From NCBI GenBank assembly GCA_020058765.1, contig JAGVDM010000006.1:1-64000 (forward strand): 64,000 bases of DNA. Direction: 5' to 3'. Made by a program: the position numbers and the translations under genes. The notes beneath the pieces are model-generated. The model saw only the letters and a program-made list of their open reading frames with translations. It had not been told where the DNA came from and made no database searches. The number at the start of each line of letters is the position of its first letter. Position 1 is the stretch's first letter. Below are positions 31,644 to 40,160 of this stretch, piece after piece. This DNA comes from Candidatus Peribacterales bacterium (GTDB taxonomy: Bacteria > Patescibacteriota > Gracilibacteria > Peribacterales > Peribacteraceae).

Positions 31644-32509
31644 TGCTCTACACTATGCAAAACGCCATGCAACACTACGCACTCATTGATTTCGGCGATG
31701 GTAAACGGCTGGAGCAATGGGGTGCGTATCGCTTGGTTCGCCCAGACCCTACGGCAAGCCAAATGTCAGAACAGCCGCAGGAGTGGCAATCGGCCGATGC
31801 CGTGTATACAGGCGAAAAGGGGAAGGGCTCATGGGAAGGTGCAAGTGCACTGCCGGATCATTGGACGGTACAATTCGACGACGTGCAGATGGTCGTGCGT
31901 TTGGCACCCTACAAACACACGGGGGTGTTCCCTGAGCAACACGAGAACTGGCAGTGGTGCAGGGTGCAGGGTGTTTCCAGAAAGCTCACAGTACTCAACC
32001 TGTTCGCGTACACCGGCGGCGCCACCATGGCGCTCGCCTTGGACGGTCACTTCGTGACACACGTGGATGCTTCGAAGCCCGCCATCACCTGGGCGAAGGA
32101 AAACGCCCAGTTGAACGCGCTGCCTGGCGACCGCATTCGTTGGATTCTCGACGATGCGGCGAGCTTTGTGCAGAAGGAAAAGAAGCGCGGCAAGCGCTAC
32201 GACGCGATCATCCTAGACCCTCCGGCCTACGGGCATTCCCCCTCCGGCAAAACGTGGCGCATGGAGCGCGACCTCGCCCCTCTGCTGGAAGATTGCGCCG
32301 CACTACTCAGTGATGATCCATCGTTTTTGCTGCTAAACGGTTACGCACAACACGACACACCAGAAAGCTTCCACCGCTTACTGAGCGGTATCTTCCATAA
32401 ACGAATCCCCAATCACTTCCCGGTGATCCGAACAGCAGAACTACTGCTGCACTGCAACGACGGTCGGACGCTCTCTACGGGCGTAACCGCACGCTGCACG
32501 TTTGCCTAG
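31643..32509 (+). CDS. RlmI/RlmK-like class I SAM-dependent methyltransferase
   Basis: 288 residues. NLFAYTGGATMALALDGHFVTHVDASKPAITWAKENAQLN is SAM motif I plus the acidic motif II region, and YDAIILDPPAYGHSPSGKTWRMERDL carries the DPPA(Y/F)G motif of the RlmI/YccW group of 23S rRNA cytosine-C5 methyltransferases. The PUA domain found in E. coli RlmI is absent; the first 100 residues form a different beta-rich module. rRNA methylation is likely but the site is unknown. ATG 31643 (MLYTM) chosen; 31655 is possible. The 3' end overlaps ABC-F by 4 bp. Confidence 0.82.
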   Translation: MLYTMQNAMQHYALIDFGDGKRLEQWGAYRLVRPDPTASQMSEQPQEWQSADAVYTGEKGKGSWEGASALPDHWTVQFDDVQMVVRLAPYKHTGVFPEQHENWQWCRVQGVSRKLTVLNLFAYTGGATMALALDGHFVTHVDASKPAITWAKENAQLNALPGDRIRWILDDAASFVQKEKKRGKRYDAIILDPPAYGHSPSGKTWRMERDLAPLLEDCAALLSDDPSFLLLNGYAQHDTPESFHRLLSGIFHKRIPNHFPVIRTAELLLHCNDGRTLSTGVTARCTFA

Positions 32510-33957
32510 AGCGCTCCCAGATCCAGCTCTTCGTCCACAGTAACCTGCTGCACGAATTCCTGATCGTGGCTGATTAAAATCATGCCGCCTTCGTACTCGT
32601 TGAGCGCGGCTGCGATCACTGGAATGTGACGGAAGTTGATGTGGTTCGTCGGCTCGTCGAGCAGGAGGAGTGTGGGCTGCTGCAGCATGAACCGTGCAAA
32701 ACAGAGCAGACCTTTCTGCCCTTCGGAAAGGGAGCCAACTTTGTTCTGCACTTTATCACCGGGGAGCAGGAAACGTGCCGCTGTGGCGAAGATCATTTGG
32801 TGATTTGGTGGATCCATGACTTCGGCAAGCACGTCGTACACGGTTTTCTCGAAGGGCAACCCCGAGAAATCCTGACGGTAGTACCCCATCTTTACGTCTG
32901 GCGTAATCACCGCACCCTTCTCTGTACCGTTCGCCATCGATTCGAGCAGTGTGCTTTTGCCGATGCCATTTGGCCCGGTAATGAGCACACGGTGCCGCTT
33001 GCGGAGCGTGAGCTCAATGTTGCGCTTCACGGGCTTGTGATTCTTCATCACGGTCACCGACGTAATTTGCAGGAGTGGCTTAGAGAATTCACTAATAGGG
33101 ATCGTGAATGGCGGAATGGTTTTGTCTTCGCGACGCACATCAACCTTATTGGACTCCGCCTCCTCTACTGCATCGCGCATTTTGCTCGCGAGCTTTCGCA
33201 TTTTTCCTCCTTTGTGTGAGAAGAAGTTGATCTTCTCCTTCTGATCGATGATATCTTTTTGCATGCGCGCGTTCTGGCTCTGTTCACGTTCAATTTGCGC
33301 CTCGATCTTCTCCACTACATCGAAGTAGTCTCCCACGTACTGTTCCACTTTATGGCTGTGCGCATCGAGGTGCAGCACTCCATGTGTGAAGCTATTCAGG
33401 AATCCCGCATCGTGCGAAATCACAATACACGTCTTGTCGTACATCATGAGGAACATAGTGAGGTGACCGATTCCCTCGGCATCCAGATTGTTCGTCGGCT
33501 CATCCAGTAGGAGGATATCGGGCTCTTGAATGAGGGCGTATGCCAACAACAAACGAGCCTTTTGCCCTCCGGAGAAGGCGCTGATTTTCTTGTCGAGCGG
33601 AGCAACAAGATTCACCACATCGAGCACGCGAGCGATGTGCTTTTCTATGTCGTACTTCTTCTCGGAGAACGCGTCCTCGAAGAACTTTAAGACCGTCTTC
33701 TGCAGATCGTCATGCGGAACCACTTGGCGTGCAATACCGATCGTAATCCCCTTCTTCTTGTGGATCTCTCCGTCCTGCGGCTTCTCGGCTCCCGTCATCA
33801 ATTTGAAAATCGTGCTCTTACCCGCACCGTTCTGCCCCATAATAGTGAGCTTCGCGTTCTCGCGGATGGAGAAACTCGCCTCATCAAGAATGGGCTTGTT
33901 GTGCTCGTAGCGATACGACACATCCTGAAACCGGAGAATAACATCACCATGATCCAT
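32506..33957 (-). CDS. ABC-F family ATPase (ribosome-associated)
   Basis: 483 residues with two ABC domains and no membrane part. Domain 1: Walker A MGQNGAGKST (about 40), signature FSGGQKARLL, Walker B LLLDEPTNNLD. An interdomain linker of about 80 charged residues follows (FFSHKGGKMRKLASKM...). Domain 2: ITGPNGIGKSTL, signature LSEGQKGLL, Walker B LLLDEPTNHIN, where the usual Leu-Asp after NH is Ile-Asn. ABC-F proteins act at the ribosomal E site on stalled translation or give antibiotic protection; which one cannot be told. Last gene of a tight minus-strand operon (34461 to 32506) with 3-bp gaps. Confidence 0.92.
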   Translation of the reverse strand: MDHGDVILRFQDVSYRYEHNKPILDEASFSIRENAKLTIMGQNGAGKSTIFKLMTGAEKPQDGEIHKKKGITIGIARQVVPHDDLQKTVLKFFEDAFSEKKYDIEKHIARVLDVVNLVAPLDKKISAFSGGQKARLLLAYALIQEPDILLLDEPTNNLDAEGIGHLTMFLMMYDKTCIVISHDAGFLNSFTHGVLHLDAHSHKVEQYVGDYFDVVEKIEAQIEREQSQNARMQKDIIDQKEKINFFSHKGGKMRKLASKMRDAVEEAESNKVDVRREDKTIPPFTIPISEFSKPLLQITSVTVMKNHKPVKRNIELTLRKRHRVLITGPNGIGKSTLLESMANGTEKGAVITPDVKMGYYRQDFSGLPFEKTVYDVLAEVMDPPNHQMIFATAARFLLPGDKVQNKVGSLSEGQKGLLCFARFMLQQPTLLLLDEPTNHINFRHIPVIAAALNEYEGGMILISHDQEFVQQVTVDEELDLGAL

Positions 33958-33960
33958 GAA

Positions 33961-34137
33961 TCATCTGGGGAAACGTCGCCGGATTGTAGGGTTTTTTACC
34001 ACTGAGTGACAGGGTAATCCTCCGAAAAACTCCGCCCTGCCATAGCAATCGACAAACGCACCTTCTGTAAAATCATTGAGCGGATCCACAACAATATGCG
34101 GCGTACCGACCGGAAGCGTAAGTGTATGAGCGTACAT
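33961..34137 (-). CDS. Small protein, 58 aa, in the alpha-CTD-like/ABC-F operon
   Basis: An ATG-to-TGA frame of 58 codons fills the whole space between two genes: its ATG (34137) is 3 bp after the alpha-CTD-like stop, and its TGA (33961-33963) is 3 bp before the ABC-F ATG. The product begins MYAHTLTLPVGTPHIVVDPL, continues NDFTEGAFVDCYGRAEFFGG and ends in a basic Arg-rich tail; it contains two Cys and no hydrophobic span. Identical 3-bp spacing on both sides is strong contextual evidence for a real gene. Function unknown. Confidence 0.65.
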   Translation of the reverse strand: MYAHTLTLPVGTPHIVVDPLNDFTEGAFVDCYGRAEFFGGLPCHSVVKNPTIRRRFPR

Positions 34138-34140
34138 GCG

Positions 34141-34461
34141 TTAATGCGTGGTGCCGTTACCATTCACAAAAAGATCCGTGAGCTTGCCACTGCTTTCCCA
34201 GCGCACGCCTGCAATCGCCAATTTTTCCTGCAATCCCGCCATCATCTTCTGGCCGAAATTGCCGATACTCATTACCTGTTCATGCGTCACTCCTTGCAGC
34301 TGACGAATCCAAATCACACCCATTTCTTCGTCGAGTTTGTTCTGCGTGCTAGTAGAAACACCAAGCTGCGAAATACTGAATTCCAAACGCTCCCGAAACG
34401 GCAAGTCTTTGGAGTTGCGTACTTCCTCGGTCGTGAACGGCTTCTCAACATCTTTAGCCAT
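34141..34461 (-). CDS. Free-standing RNA polymerase alpha-CTD-like protein
   Basis: 106 residues. Between about 25 and 88 the sequence (PFRERLEFSISQLGVST..., then GVIWIRQLQGVTHEQVMSIG and NFGQKMMAGLQEKLAIAGVRW) follows the helix-hairpin-helix pattern of the RpoA C-terminal domain: an L..S.R..N.L-like first helix, a middle helix, then the I.NFGKKSL.E..EKL.. motif, here IGNFGQKMMAGLQEKL. There is no alpha N-terminal assembly domain. It could bind DNA UP elements or a regulator, or be an unrelated HhH protein. First gene of the operon with the 58-aa protein and ABC-F. Confidence 0.62.
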   Translation of the reverse strand: MAKDVEKPFTTEEVRNSKDLPFRERLEFSISQLGVSTSTQNKLDEEMGVIWIRQLQGVTHEQVMSIGNFGQKMMAGLQEKLAIAGVRWESSGKLTDLFVNGNGTTH

Positions 34462-34499
34462 AGCAGCAGAAGTGTAGAGCTGTAGAAGAGCATGATTCA

Positions 34500-34772
34500 A
34501 TGCATAAACCAGAAATTTTCTCTGTCAATTTTGGTTCGGTAAGAGTCCTCCGCATCGACCGTCTTCCTGTGTACACGACCCATCTGTGTCTTGTCGGGAT
34601 TCCGCGCACCGGTGCAAGAAGCACCACCGCGCTCAACGCAGAATACGGATGGGTCTCACTATCAATGTCTACGCTCACCGGGATTCCGTGCCCCTCTCCA
34701 CACACGGTGTGGGGAACGGGTCACTCAACGGCAGTGCGGACGAGAATTCTCACCGGCAACAGCCGCTCTTAG
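34500..34772 (+). CDS. Possible 90-aa protein or structured RNA, doubtful
   Basis: The only plus-strand frame in the 388-bp space 34462-34849. It starts ATG at 34500 (MHKPEIFSVNFGSVRVLRID) and ends TAG at 34772; no family is recognised. An intrinsic terminator at 34809-34835 shows that something transcribed rightward should end here. The same stretch can fold: GACCCATC (about 34578) pairs with GATGGGTC (about 34648), enclosing a GGTGC-AAGAA-GCACC hairpin, and CCACAC/GTGTGG lies further on. A noncoding RNA is an equal alternative. Confidence 0.3.
   Translation: MHKPEIFSVNFGSVRVLRIDRLPVYTTHLCLVGIPRTGARSTTALNAEYGWVSLSMSTLTGIPCPSPHTVWGTGHSTAVRTRILTGNSRS
34501..34528 (-). promoter_or_regulatory. 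Promoter for the alpha-CTD-like operon
   Basis: Minus strand TTGACA (34528-34523), 16-bp spacer, TATGCA (34506-34501); the leader to the ATG at 34461 is about 33 nt. Confidence 0.55.
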
Positions 34773-34808
34773 AGCATTGACTTTCCTGCAAAAATCCTTA
34801 CGCTGCCC

Positions 34809-34835
34809 GCCCCGCAGACCCGCGGGGCATTTTTT
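34809..34835 (+). terminator. Intrinsic terminator before the GGDEF gene
   Basis: GCCCCGC (34809-34815), loop AGACCC, GCGGGGC (34822-34828), then A and TTTTTT (34830-34835). It ends transcription of whatever lies at 34500-34800. A promoter-like TTGACT (34777-34782) and TACGCT (34799-34804) pair precedes it, which could make it an attenuator for the next gene. Confidence 0.85.
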
Positions 34836-34849
34836 CATATGAGAAAATT

Positions 34850-36076
34850 ATGAACGCCTTCAATGCTCATCGAACGGAAACTGCCGAAAAACCGGCGGAG
34901 ATCGGTGATGTGCTCGCGTCGCTTCGTGCAGTGCACGAGCAAAAATACACGCGACCGGATGCATTGCGCTGCACCGAGCGTATTGTGGCATCACTCGGAG
35001 CAACAAACAGAGAGCTCCTGCAAGTGTTTGGCGAAAACATGCAATTGCGCAGCGCAATTGAAGGAAGAGATCCACCAACGCCAGAAACAGTGTCCGCGGC
35101 AATCCGTGAACGCGCAATTCGTCTGCTTTATCACCACTTCGGATATTCCACGCAGGATAAGCCGATCAAGACACTGCAATTTGGACAGCTGCTCACAAAG
35201 CAACATTTGGAGGAAATCGTGCGGGAGAGCAGTGATCCCAAAGATGCACTGCGCACGCTTGGGCTTGTGATGGTAGATGTAGACGGTTTGAAGGGTGTAA
35301 AGGAATGCATCGGTCACTACGATACGAATCGCTTTGTGCAGTATCTGTCGCAAAACCTGACCAACACGCAGGGGCAGGCAAAGCAATGGGCAGAACAGGA
35401 GCGAGGCATTGCAGTGACGCCGCTTGTTGCGGGAGGTGACGAATTCGCGCTGCTCCTGAAGAGCAAAACACCGCTCGACGATGGCACACTCGAAGAAATT
35501 ATCGATCGCTACGAAGCCGATGTAATGGCAGATCCACAACTGCAGAACATGGTGAATTTCAACAGCCCCACCGTTCTGCTGAACTACGCGGGATTCAACC
35601 ACACCGATCGCCAGGAATTCTTCGCATTACCTGCCGCTGAGCAAGCGGCACAACTGACCGAATTGCGAAAAGCGCTGCCCACGAAATTCACACCGTCTGT
35701 TTCGTGCGGGGCTGCAACTCTTGAGGAAGGAATGCGTTGGGCATTGGAGCAACAGGATCACTTTCGCCTCACTACCGAGGAACAGGATTTTGAAGAAGCC
35801 GGAGCGAAGGTGTTCCAAGGCATGTTCCACCTTGCGGAAGATAGAGAGACGATTCGGAAGGCGAACTACAAACTGAGCATTAAAGAAACGAATCCCGCGC
35901 TGCACAGATTTATTACCCGTACGGGGGAGATGGTAAAAATGGAAGACAGAATTGCAGAGGCACGAGCAATGATTGCCGACCTACTCCCACGACTCAGCGA
36001 GATCGGAGTGCGCATGGAGGAATGGGCAAATGGCGATAGTCCCGAAGGGAGAAAATCAGAGCAAGTACGACGGTAA
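34850..36076 (+). CDS. GGDEF-domain protein (diguanylate-cyclase-like), soluble
   Basis: 408 residues without membrane segment. The first 120 residues are helical. From about 135 comes LGLVMVDVDGLKGVKECIGHYDTNRFVQYLSQNL, the usual metal-binding D.D.FK..ND-type motif in the form DVDGLKGVKECIGH, and then VAGGDEFALLLK (about 194-200), an intact GGDEF signature loop. A stretch of about 75 residues follows before the VSCGAATLEEGM segment (family S.G.A). This is either an unusual cyclic-di-GMP synthase or a degenerate nucleotide sensor: the first motif has Gly-Val where Phe-Lys-x-Ile-Asn is common. Convergent with rel, 1 bp apart. Confidence 0.72.
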   Translation: MNAFNAHRTETAEKPAEIGDVLASLRAVHEQKYTRPDALRCTERIVASLGATNRELLQVFGENMQLRSAIEGRDPPTPETVSAAIRERAIRLLYHHFGYSTQDKPIKTLQFGQLLTKQHLEEIVRESSDPKDALRTLGLVMVDVDGLKGVKECIGHYDTNRFVQYLSQNLTNTQGQAKQWAEQERGIAVTPLVAGGDEFALLLKSKTPLDDGTLEEIIDRYEADVMADPQLQNMVNFNSPTVLLNYAGFNHTDRQEFFALPAAEQAAQLTELRKALPTKFTPSVSCGAATLEEGMRWALEQQDHFRLTTEEQDFEEAGAKVFQGMFHLAEDRETIRKANYKLSIKETNPALHRFITRTGEMVKMEDRIAEARAMIADLLPRLSEIGVRMEEWANGDSPEGRKSEQVRR

Positions 36077-36077
36077 A

Positions 36078-37481
36078 TCACCGTTGCGATCGAATCCGCT
36101 GCTTGGTGGCAGCATGCTCGCAGTGCCGCAGCCACTCTGTATTCATACGGGATGTGCGGCCAAATACCGCTTCCACTGTATCGCCATCTTTGAGTGAAAG
36201 ACCAACGTGCTGCTCACGCCCATTCACCTTCACTGCGCGCAAGCGCGCGAACTGACCAGGGAATACGGTGCATACAAAATCGAGCGCCGTGAGGGGTTTT
36301 GGAAGGTGATACAGATTGTTCTTCGCATCGAACACAGCCAAGTGATCCTCGCGGAAGTACTTGCCGAGTGCTTGGGCGAACTGACCGGGGGAAGTGGTCT
36401 GCGCACGCAGAGTTTCCAAGTCACGCACCAGCGCCACACGCGTATGCGCACTCGAGAGCGCATAGAGCAAGCTCTTGTACTGCCCGTGTGCTGCAGGACC
36501 GTACCGCCCCAGTCTGTGCATTTCTTCGGTACGAATTTGAATTTCGATAGGCTGTTCGGTGACTCCGGGCAACGGATACACCACCGTGTGGATCGATCGA
36601 TACCCATTCTCCTTCGGCGCCCCGATATAGTCCTTCAACTTCCCAGGAATTGGGTGCATGAACTCATGTGCAACGGCAAGCGCGCGATAGCAATCCATCG
36701 CATCTTTGGTAATGATGCGCAATGCGAGACGGTCAGTGAGATCCTCGAACCGGCGATGCTTGCGCACCATCTTTTGGTACGTGGAATACAGCGATTTTAT
36801 GCGCGTTTCTGTACGGCAATCGATATGCGCTGCACGTAAATGCTTTTGAAGAAATTTCTGTGTGTGTTCAAGGCAGTGCTGGTCCATTGCCTGCTTGGAT
36901 GCAAACCGACTTTGCAAACGCGTAGCAATACGCGGCTGGAGCAGAGGAAATGTGCGATCTTCCATTTCTATGCGCCAAGCCTGCATGCCAAGCCTCCCTG
37001 CAATGGATGCGTACATATGCAAGGTCTCGCGTGCGATTTGTTTGCGGAGCGACGGAGCAAAGCGCTCCAGGTGACGGACGTCGTTTACACGGTGCGCCAT
37101 GCGTAAAATGAGCAAACGTGCGTCGTCGGTAAACGCCTGCAGCACTTGATCCAGATCGTGCGTTTGCTCGTGAATATGCAAACGACGGAGTGCGTGCATA
37201 CGCCGTGCGAGTGAGCGCTCCGTTGCAGTGAGTGGAGATGCAGCGACTATGGCCGCACCACCGGGGTGCAAAAACACATCGTGCAGCAACGCCACGCATA
37301 GCAGAGTGGAATCGCACATAACCTCACTCAGTACTCCGGCAACTTCGTACCCGTGTTGTGCATATGATTCACCGCTGCGTCTCTCAAATGTGGAGAGCTC
37401 CGTATCCACAAAATGCAGCACCTCTTGTACATGCTTTTTGGCACGATTCGGGAGGTTGGGGCACAGTGCGTGCAAATCCAT
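36078..37481 (-). CDS. Rel/SpoT-type (p)ppGpp synthetase with degenerate hydrolase site
   Basis: 467 residues from ATG at 37481. HD region (about 20-190) with AQHGYEVAGVL and ALLHDVFLHPGG: the HD pair is kept, but the following Glu-Asp of the HDxxED motif is Leu-His, so hydrolysis of (p)ppGpp is probably lost. Synthetase domain (about 215-345): TRIKSLYSTYQKMVRKHR, LTDRLALRII, KDYIGAPKENGYRSIHT and EIQIRTEEMHRLGRYGPAAHGQYK are all present. A TGS domain closes the protein (about 395-455). The ACT/RRM tail of long RelA is missing. Product: the stringent-response alarmone. Confidence 0.9.
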   Translation of the reverse strand: MDLHALCPNLPNRAKKHVQEVLHFVDTELSTFERRSGESYAQHGYEVAGVLSEVMCDSTLLCVALLHDVFLHPGGAAIVAASPLTATERSLARRMHALRRLHIHEQTHDLDQVLQAFTDDARLLILRMAHRVNDVRHLERFAPSLRKQIARETLHMYASIAGRLGMQAWRIEMEDRTFPLLQPRIATRLQSRFASKQAMDQHCLEHTQKFLQKHLRAAHIDCRTETRIKSLYSTYQKMVRKHRRFEDLTDRLALRIITKDAMDCYRALAVAHEFMHPIPGKLKDYIGAPKENGYRSIHTVVYPLPGVTEQPIEIQIRTEEMHRLGRYGPAAHGQYKSLLYALSSAHTRVALVRDLETLRAQTTSPGQFAQALGKYFREDHLAVFDAKNNLYHLPKPLTALDFVCTVFPGQFARLRAVKVNGREQHVGLSLKDGDTVEAVFGRTSRMNTEWLRHCEHAATKQRIRSQR

Positions 37482-37571
37482 CAGCCGAGGAATACGCCAA
37501 GTATATTCTGGCTGTACAGAAAAGGCGACAATATACCTGCAAATGGCATGTAAAAGGCGTAAAATCCACAA

Positions 37572-39401
37572 GTGAACACCACGTCAAAACAGCAACGGAA
37601 GGTGCACGTGCCGATCCGAACAATTTTCGGCATGTATTTGGGTACGTCGAAGGGGTACCTCGGTTCCGTAATAGCTACATTCCTCTTCTACGGTGTTGGG
37701 CACGCGCTGGGCGATGTGCTCATCCCACTACTGTACAGAGATATCTTTGATGTGCTCTCTTCTGCGGATCGAGGGGCGGAGGCAGCATCGATCATTTGGC
37801 CGATCTTCGTAGGCATCATCGCATTGATGGTAACACACAACGTGCTCTACAGAGTGGCGGACTACTTGGTGGTGTATTCGCAGGCAAACATGATGCGCAA
37901 AGTGACGAACATGGCATTCGAGCGATTGCAAAAGCATTCGTACAACTTCTTCACTGGGAGTTTTGCCGGCAGCTTGGTAGCAAAAGTGAAACGGTTCACC
38001 CGCTCACTAGAAACCATTTACGACAAAGTACTGTTTGAGTTCTGGTTCGTGACGATCCAGCTCGTTGGCATATTCATTGTGCTTGTGTGGAACATGCCGC
38101 AGCTCGCCGTGCTGTTTGGCGTGTGGTGCGCGCTGTACATCCTGATGAGTTACGGATTCGCGCGCTTCCGTTTTCGATTTGATTTGCAGGAAGCTGCAGC
38201 GGATTCGGCTGTAACAGGCGAGCTTTCCGACACCATCACGAACATTCTGAATCTGAAAATGTTCGCAACGGGGCGCAGGGAAAACGAGCGGTTTGGAGAC
38301 GCAACATACAAGGAATATCGAGCTCGCAGAAAAGCGTGGCACATGGGAAACATCTTCCATGCAGTGCAAGGCGCAGCAATGGCTGCGCTCGAAATCGCGG
38401 GCATGTATATGGCATTGCAAATGTGGATCAATGGAGAAATTTCCGCAGGCACTGTCATGCTCGTGCAGACATACTTCGCAATGGTGATGATGAAGATTTG
38501 GGGCATCGGCCGTGCCATTAGCGACACCTACAAGGCGCTATCCGACGCAGAGGAAATGGCATCCATTCTGCTCCTGCCAATTGAGGTGCAGGATCCAGCG
38601 CAACCCGAGCCTCTCCGAGTGAAACATGGCCAGATCGCCCTGGAAAAAGCCACATTCCGGTACAAGGACGGCAACCCCGTCTTCACCGATTTTTCTATCA
38701 CGATCCCAGCCGGGCAACGCGTGGGTATTGTGGGACATTCCGGCGCAGGGAAATCCACACTGTTTAAGCTCCTGCTGCGCTTTGCAGATGTCACCGACGG
38801 TCGCATTACGATCGACGGGCAAGACGTACGTGCCATCGCTCAAGATGATCTGCGCCGATGCATCAGTTACGTTCCGCAAGAACCGATGCTCTTCCATCGC
38901 TCGCTGTACGAGAACATTGCATACGCAAAACCGGATGCCACGCACGAGGAAGTGATCGATGCAGCTCGACGCGCGCATGCCCATGACTTTATTGAGAAGA
39001 TGCCGAAAGGCTACGAAACGCTCGTTGGCGAACGCGGAGTAAAGCTGAGCGGCGGTGAACGCCAACGCGTGGCACTGGCACGAGTAATTTTAAAAGATGC
39101 ACCCATTCTGTTGCTGGATGAAGCCACCAGTTCTCTGGATTCTCTGAGCGAGAAATTCATTCAGGAGCAAATTGGAACGCTCATGCTCGGCAAAACCACA
39201 CTCGCAATCGCTCACCGCATCTCAACCATTACCAAAATGGATCGCATCATCGTGCTCCAAGATGGGAAGATCGTGGAAGACGGAACGCACGAGGAATTAC
39301 TCACGAAAGATGGTACGTACGCCGAGCTGTGGCAGCACCAGAGCAACGGCTTCTTGCCCGACGATGGAGAAGAAGAGGACGCAGAAACAACAGAGGCGTG
39401 A
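37572..39401 (+). CDS. ABC exporter, fused permease and ATPase
   Basis: 609 residues. A six-helix transmembrane domain (about 30-320) is followed by a nucleotide-binding domain with Walker A GHSGAGKST, Q-loop YVPQEPMLF, signature LSGGERQRVALAR, Walker B ILLLDEATSSLD and the H-loop AIAHR. This is the homodimeric type IV exporter layout (MsbA/LmrA-like); the substrate is unknown (lipid, peptide or drug). Start GTG at 37572, in the usual position for the family. Divergent from rel (90 bp). A VIT-family gene follows 12 bp later. Confidence 0.93.
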   Translation: MNTTSKQQRKVHVPIRTIFGMYLGTSKGYLGSVIATFLFYGVGHALGDVLIPLLYRDIFDVLSSADRGAEAASIIWPIFVGIIALMVTHNVLYRVADYLVVYSQANMMRKVTNMAFERLQKHSYNFFTGSFAGSLVAKVKRFTRSLETIYDKVLFEFWFVTIQLVGIFIVLVWNMPQLAVLFGVWCALYILMSYGFARFRFRFDLQEAAADSAVTGELSDTITNILNLKMFATGRRENERFGDATYKEYRARRKAWHMGNIFHAVQGAAMAALEIAGMYMALQMWINGEISAGTVMLVQTYFAMVMMKIWGIGRAISDTYKALSDAEEMASILLLPIEVQDPAQPEPLRVKHGQIALEKATFRYKDGNPVFTDFSITIPAGQRVGIVGHSGAGKSTLFKLLLRFADVTDGRITIDGQDVRAIAQDDLRRCISYVPQEPMLFHRSLYENIAYAKPDATHEEVIDAARRAHAHDFIEKMPKGYETLVGERGVKLSGGERQRVALARVILKDAPILLLDEATSSLDSLSEKFIQEQIGTLMLGKTTLAIAHRISTITKMDRIIVLQDGKIVEDGTHEELLTKDGTYAELWQHQSNGFLPDDGEEEDAETTEA

Positions 39402-39413
39402 TAGGATGGGAAT

Positions 39414-40160
39414 ATGGATAAAGAAGCCACACCACAAGAAGTAGAAGCGCATCTCGCAGCAGATGCACATGGACATGATTTGGGACCGTACATTCACGAT
39501 ATCGTATACGGCGGAAACGACGGTATCGTGACGACATTCGCCGTAGTCGCGGGAACGGTGGGAGCGGCCATGCCCGACTACGTCATTATTATTCTGGGGC
39601 TCGCAAACTTGTTCGCGGATGGATTTTCTATGGGCACGGGGAGTTTCCTTTCTCTGAAATCCGAACTCGATCAGTACAGAAGACTGCGCAAAGAAGAGTC
39701 CGATGAAATAGACCATGCCCCAGGAATCGAACGAGGCGAAATCCGCCATTTCTTCCAGAAGAAAGGGCTGCAAGGCAAACCACTGGATGACTTGGTGACT
39801 TCGGTGACAAGCAACAAAGAAACGTGGCTGGATGTCATGATGTGCGAAGAGCACCACATGACCGAGGAACAAACAGGATCACCCCTCCGGCACGGGATCA
39901 TGACATTCGTATCGTTCTGCATATTCGGCAGCGTCCCTCTGCTCCCCTACCTGTTTGGCATTCCAGAGCAGCAGCGGTTCCCCGTCGCAATCGGCTCAAC
40001 ATTGGCAGCACTCATACTTTTGGGCATCAGTCGTAGTTTCGTAACAAAAGAGCGCCTCATTCGCGGTGCAGTGGAAGTGGTTACCGTTGGATCGGGCGGG
40101 GCAATTATCGCCTATGCAATCGGCGCGGCACTGCGAACACTCGTAGGCGTTGCTCTTTAA
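39414..40160 (+). CDS. VIT1/CCC1 family Fe/Mn transporter
   Basis: 248 residues with about five transmembrane helices. [25 protein letters not shown] is the first family motif; [23 protein letters not shown] the second. A cytoplasmic Glu/His-rich metal-binding loop follows ([21 protein letters not shown] and [10 protein letters not shown]), then three C-terminal helices. The family moves Fe2+ or Mn2+ out of the cytosol. Probably cotranscribed with the ABC exporter (12-bp gap). The stop overlaps the pdxT stop on the opposite strand. Confidence 0.9.
   Translation: MDKEATPQEVEAHLAADAHGHDLGPYIHDIVYGGNDGIVTTFAVVAGTVGAAMPDYVIIILGLANLFADGFSMGTGSFLSLKSELDQYRRLRKEESDEIDHAPGIERGEIRHFFQKKGLQGKPLDDLVTSVTSNKETWLDVMMCEEHHMTEEQTGSPLRHGIMTFVSFCIFGSVPLLPYLFGIPEQQRFPVAIGSTLAALILLGISRSFVTKERLIRGAVEVVTVGSGGAIIAYAIGAALRTLVGVAL

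Noticed and set aside
36207-36839. 210-codon plus-strand frame within rel
   Set aside because: Fully antisense to the Rel synthetase domain, without start signals or family features.
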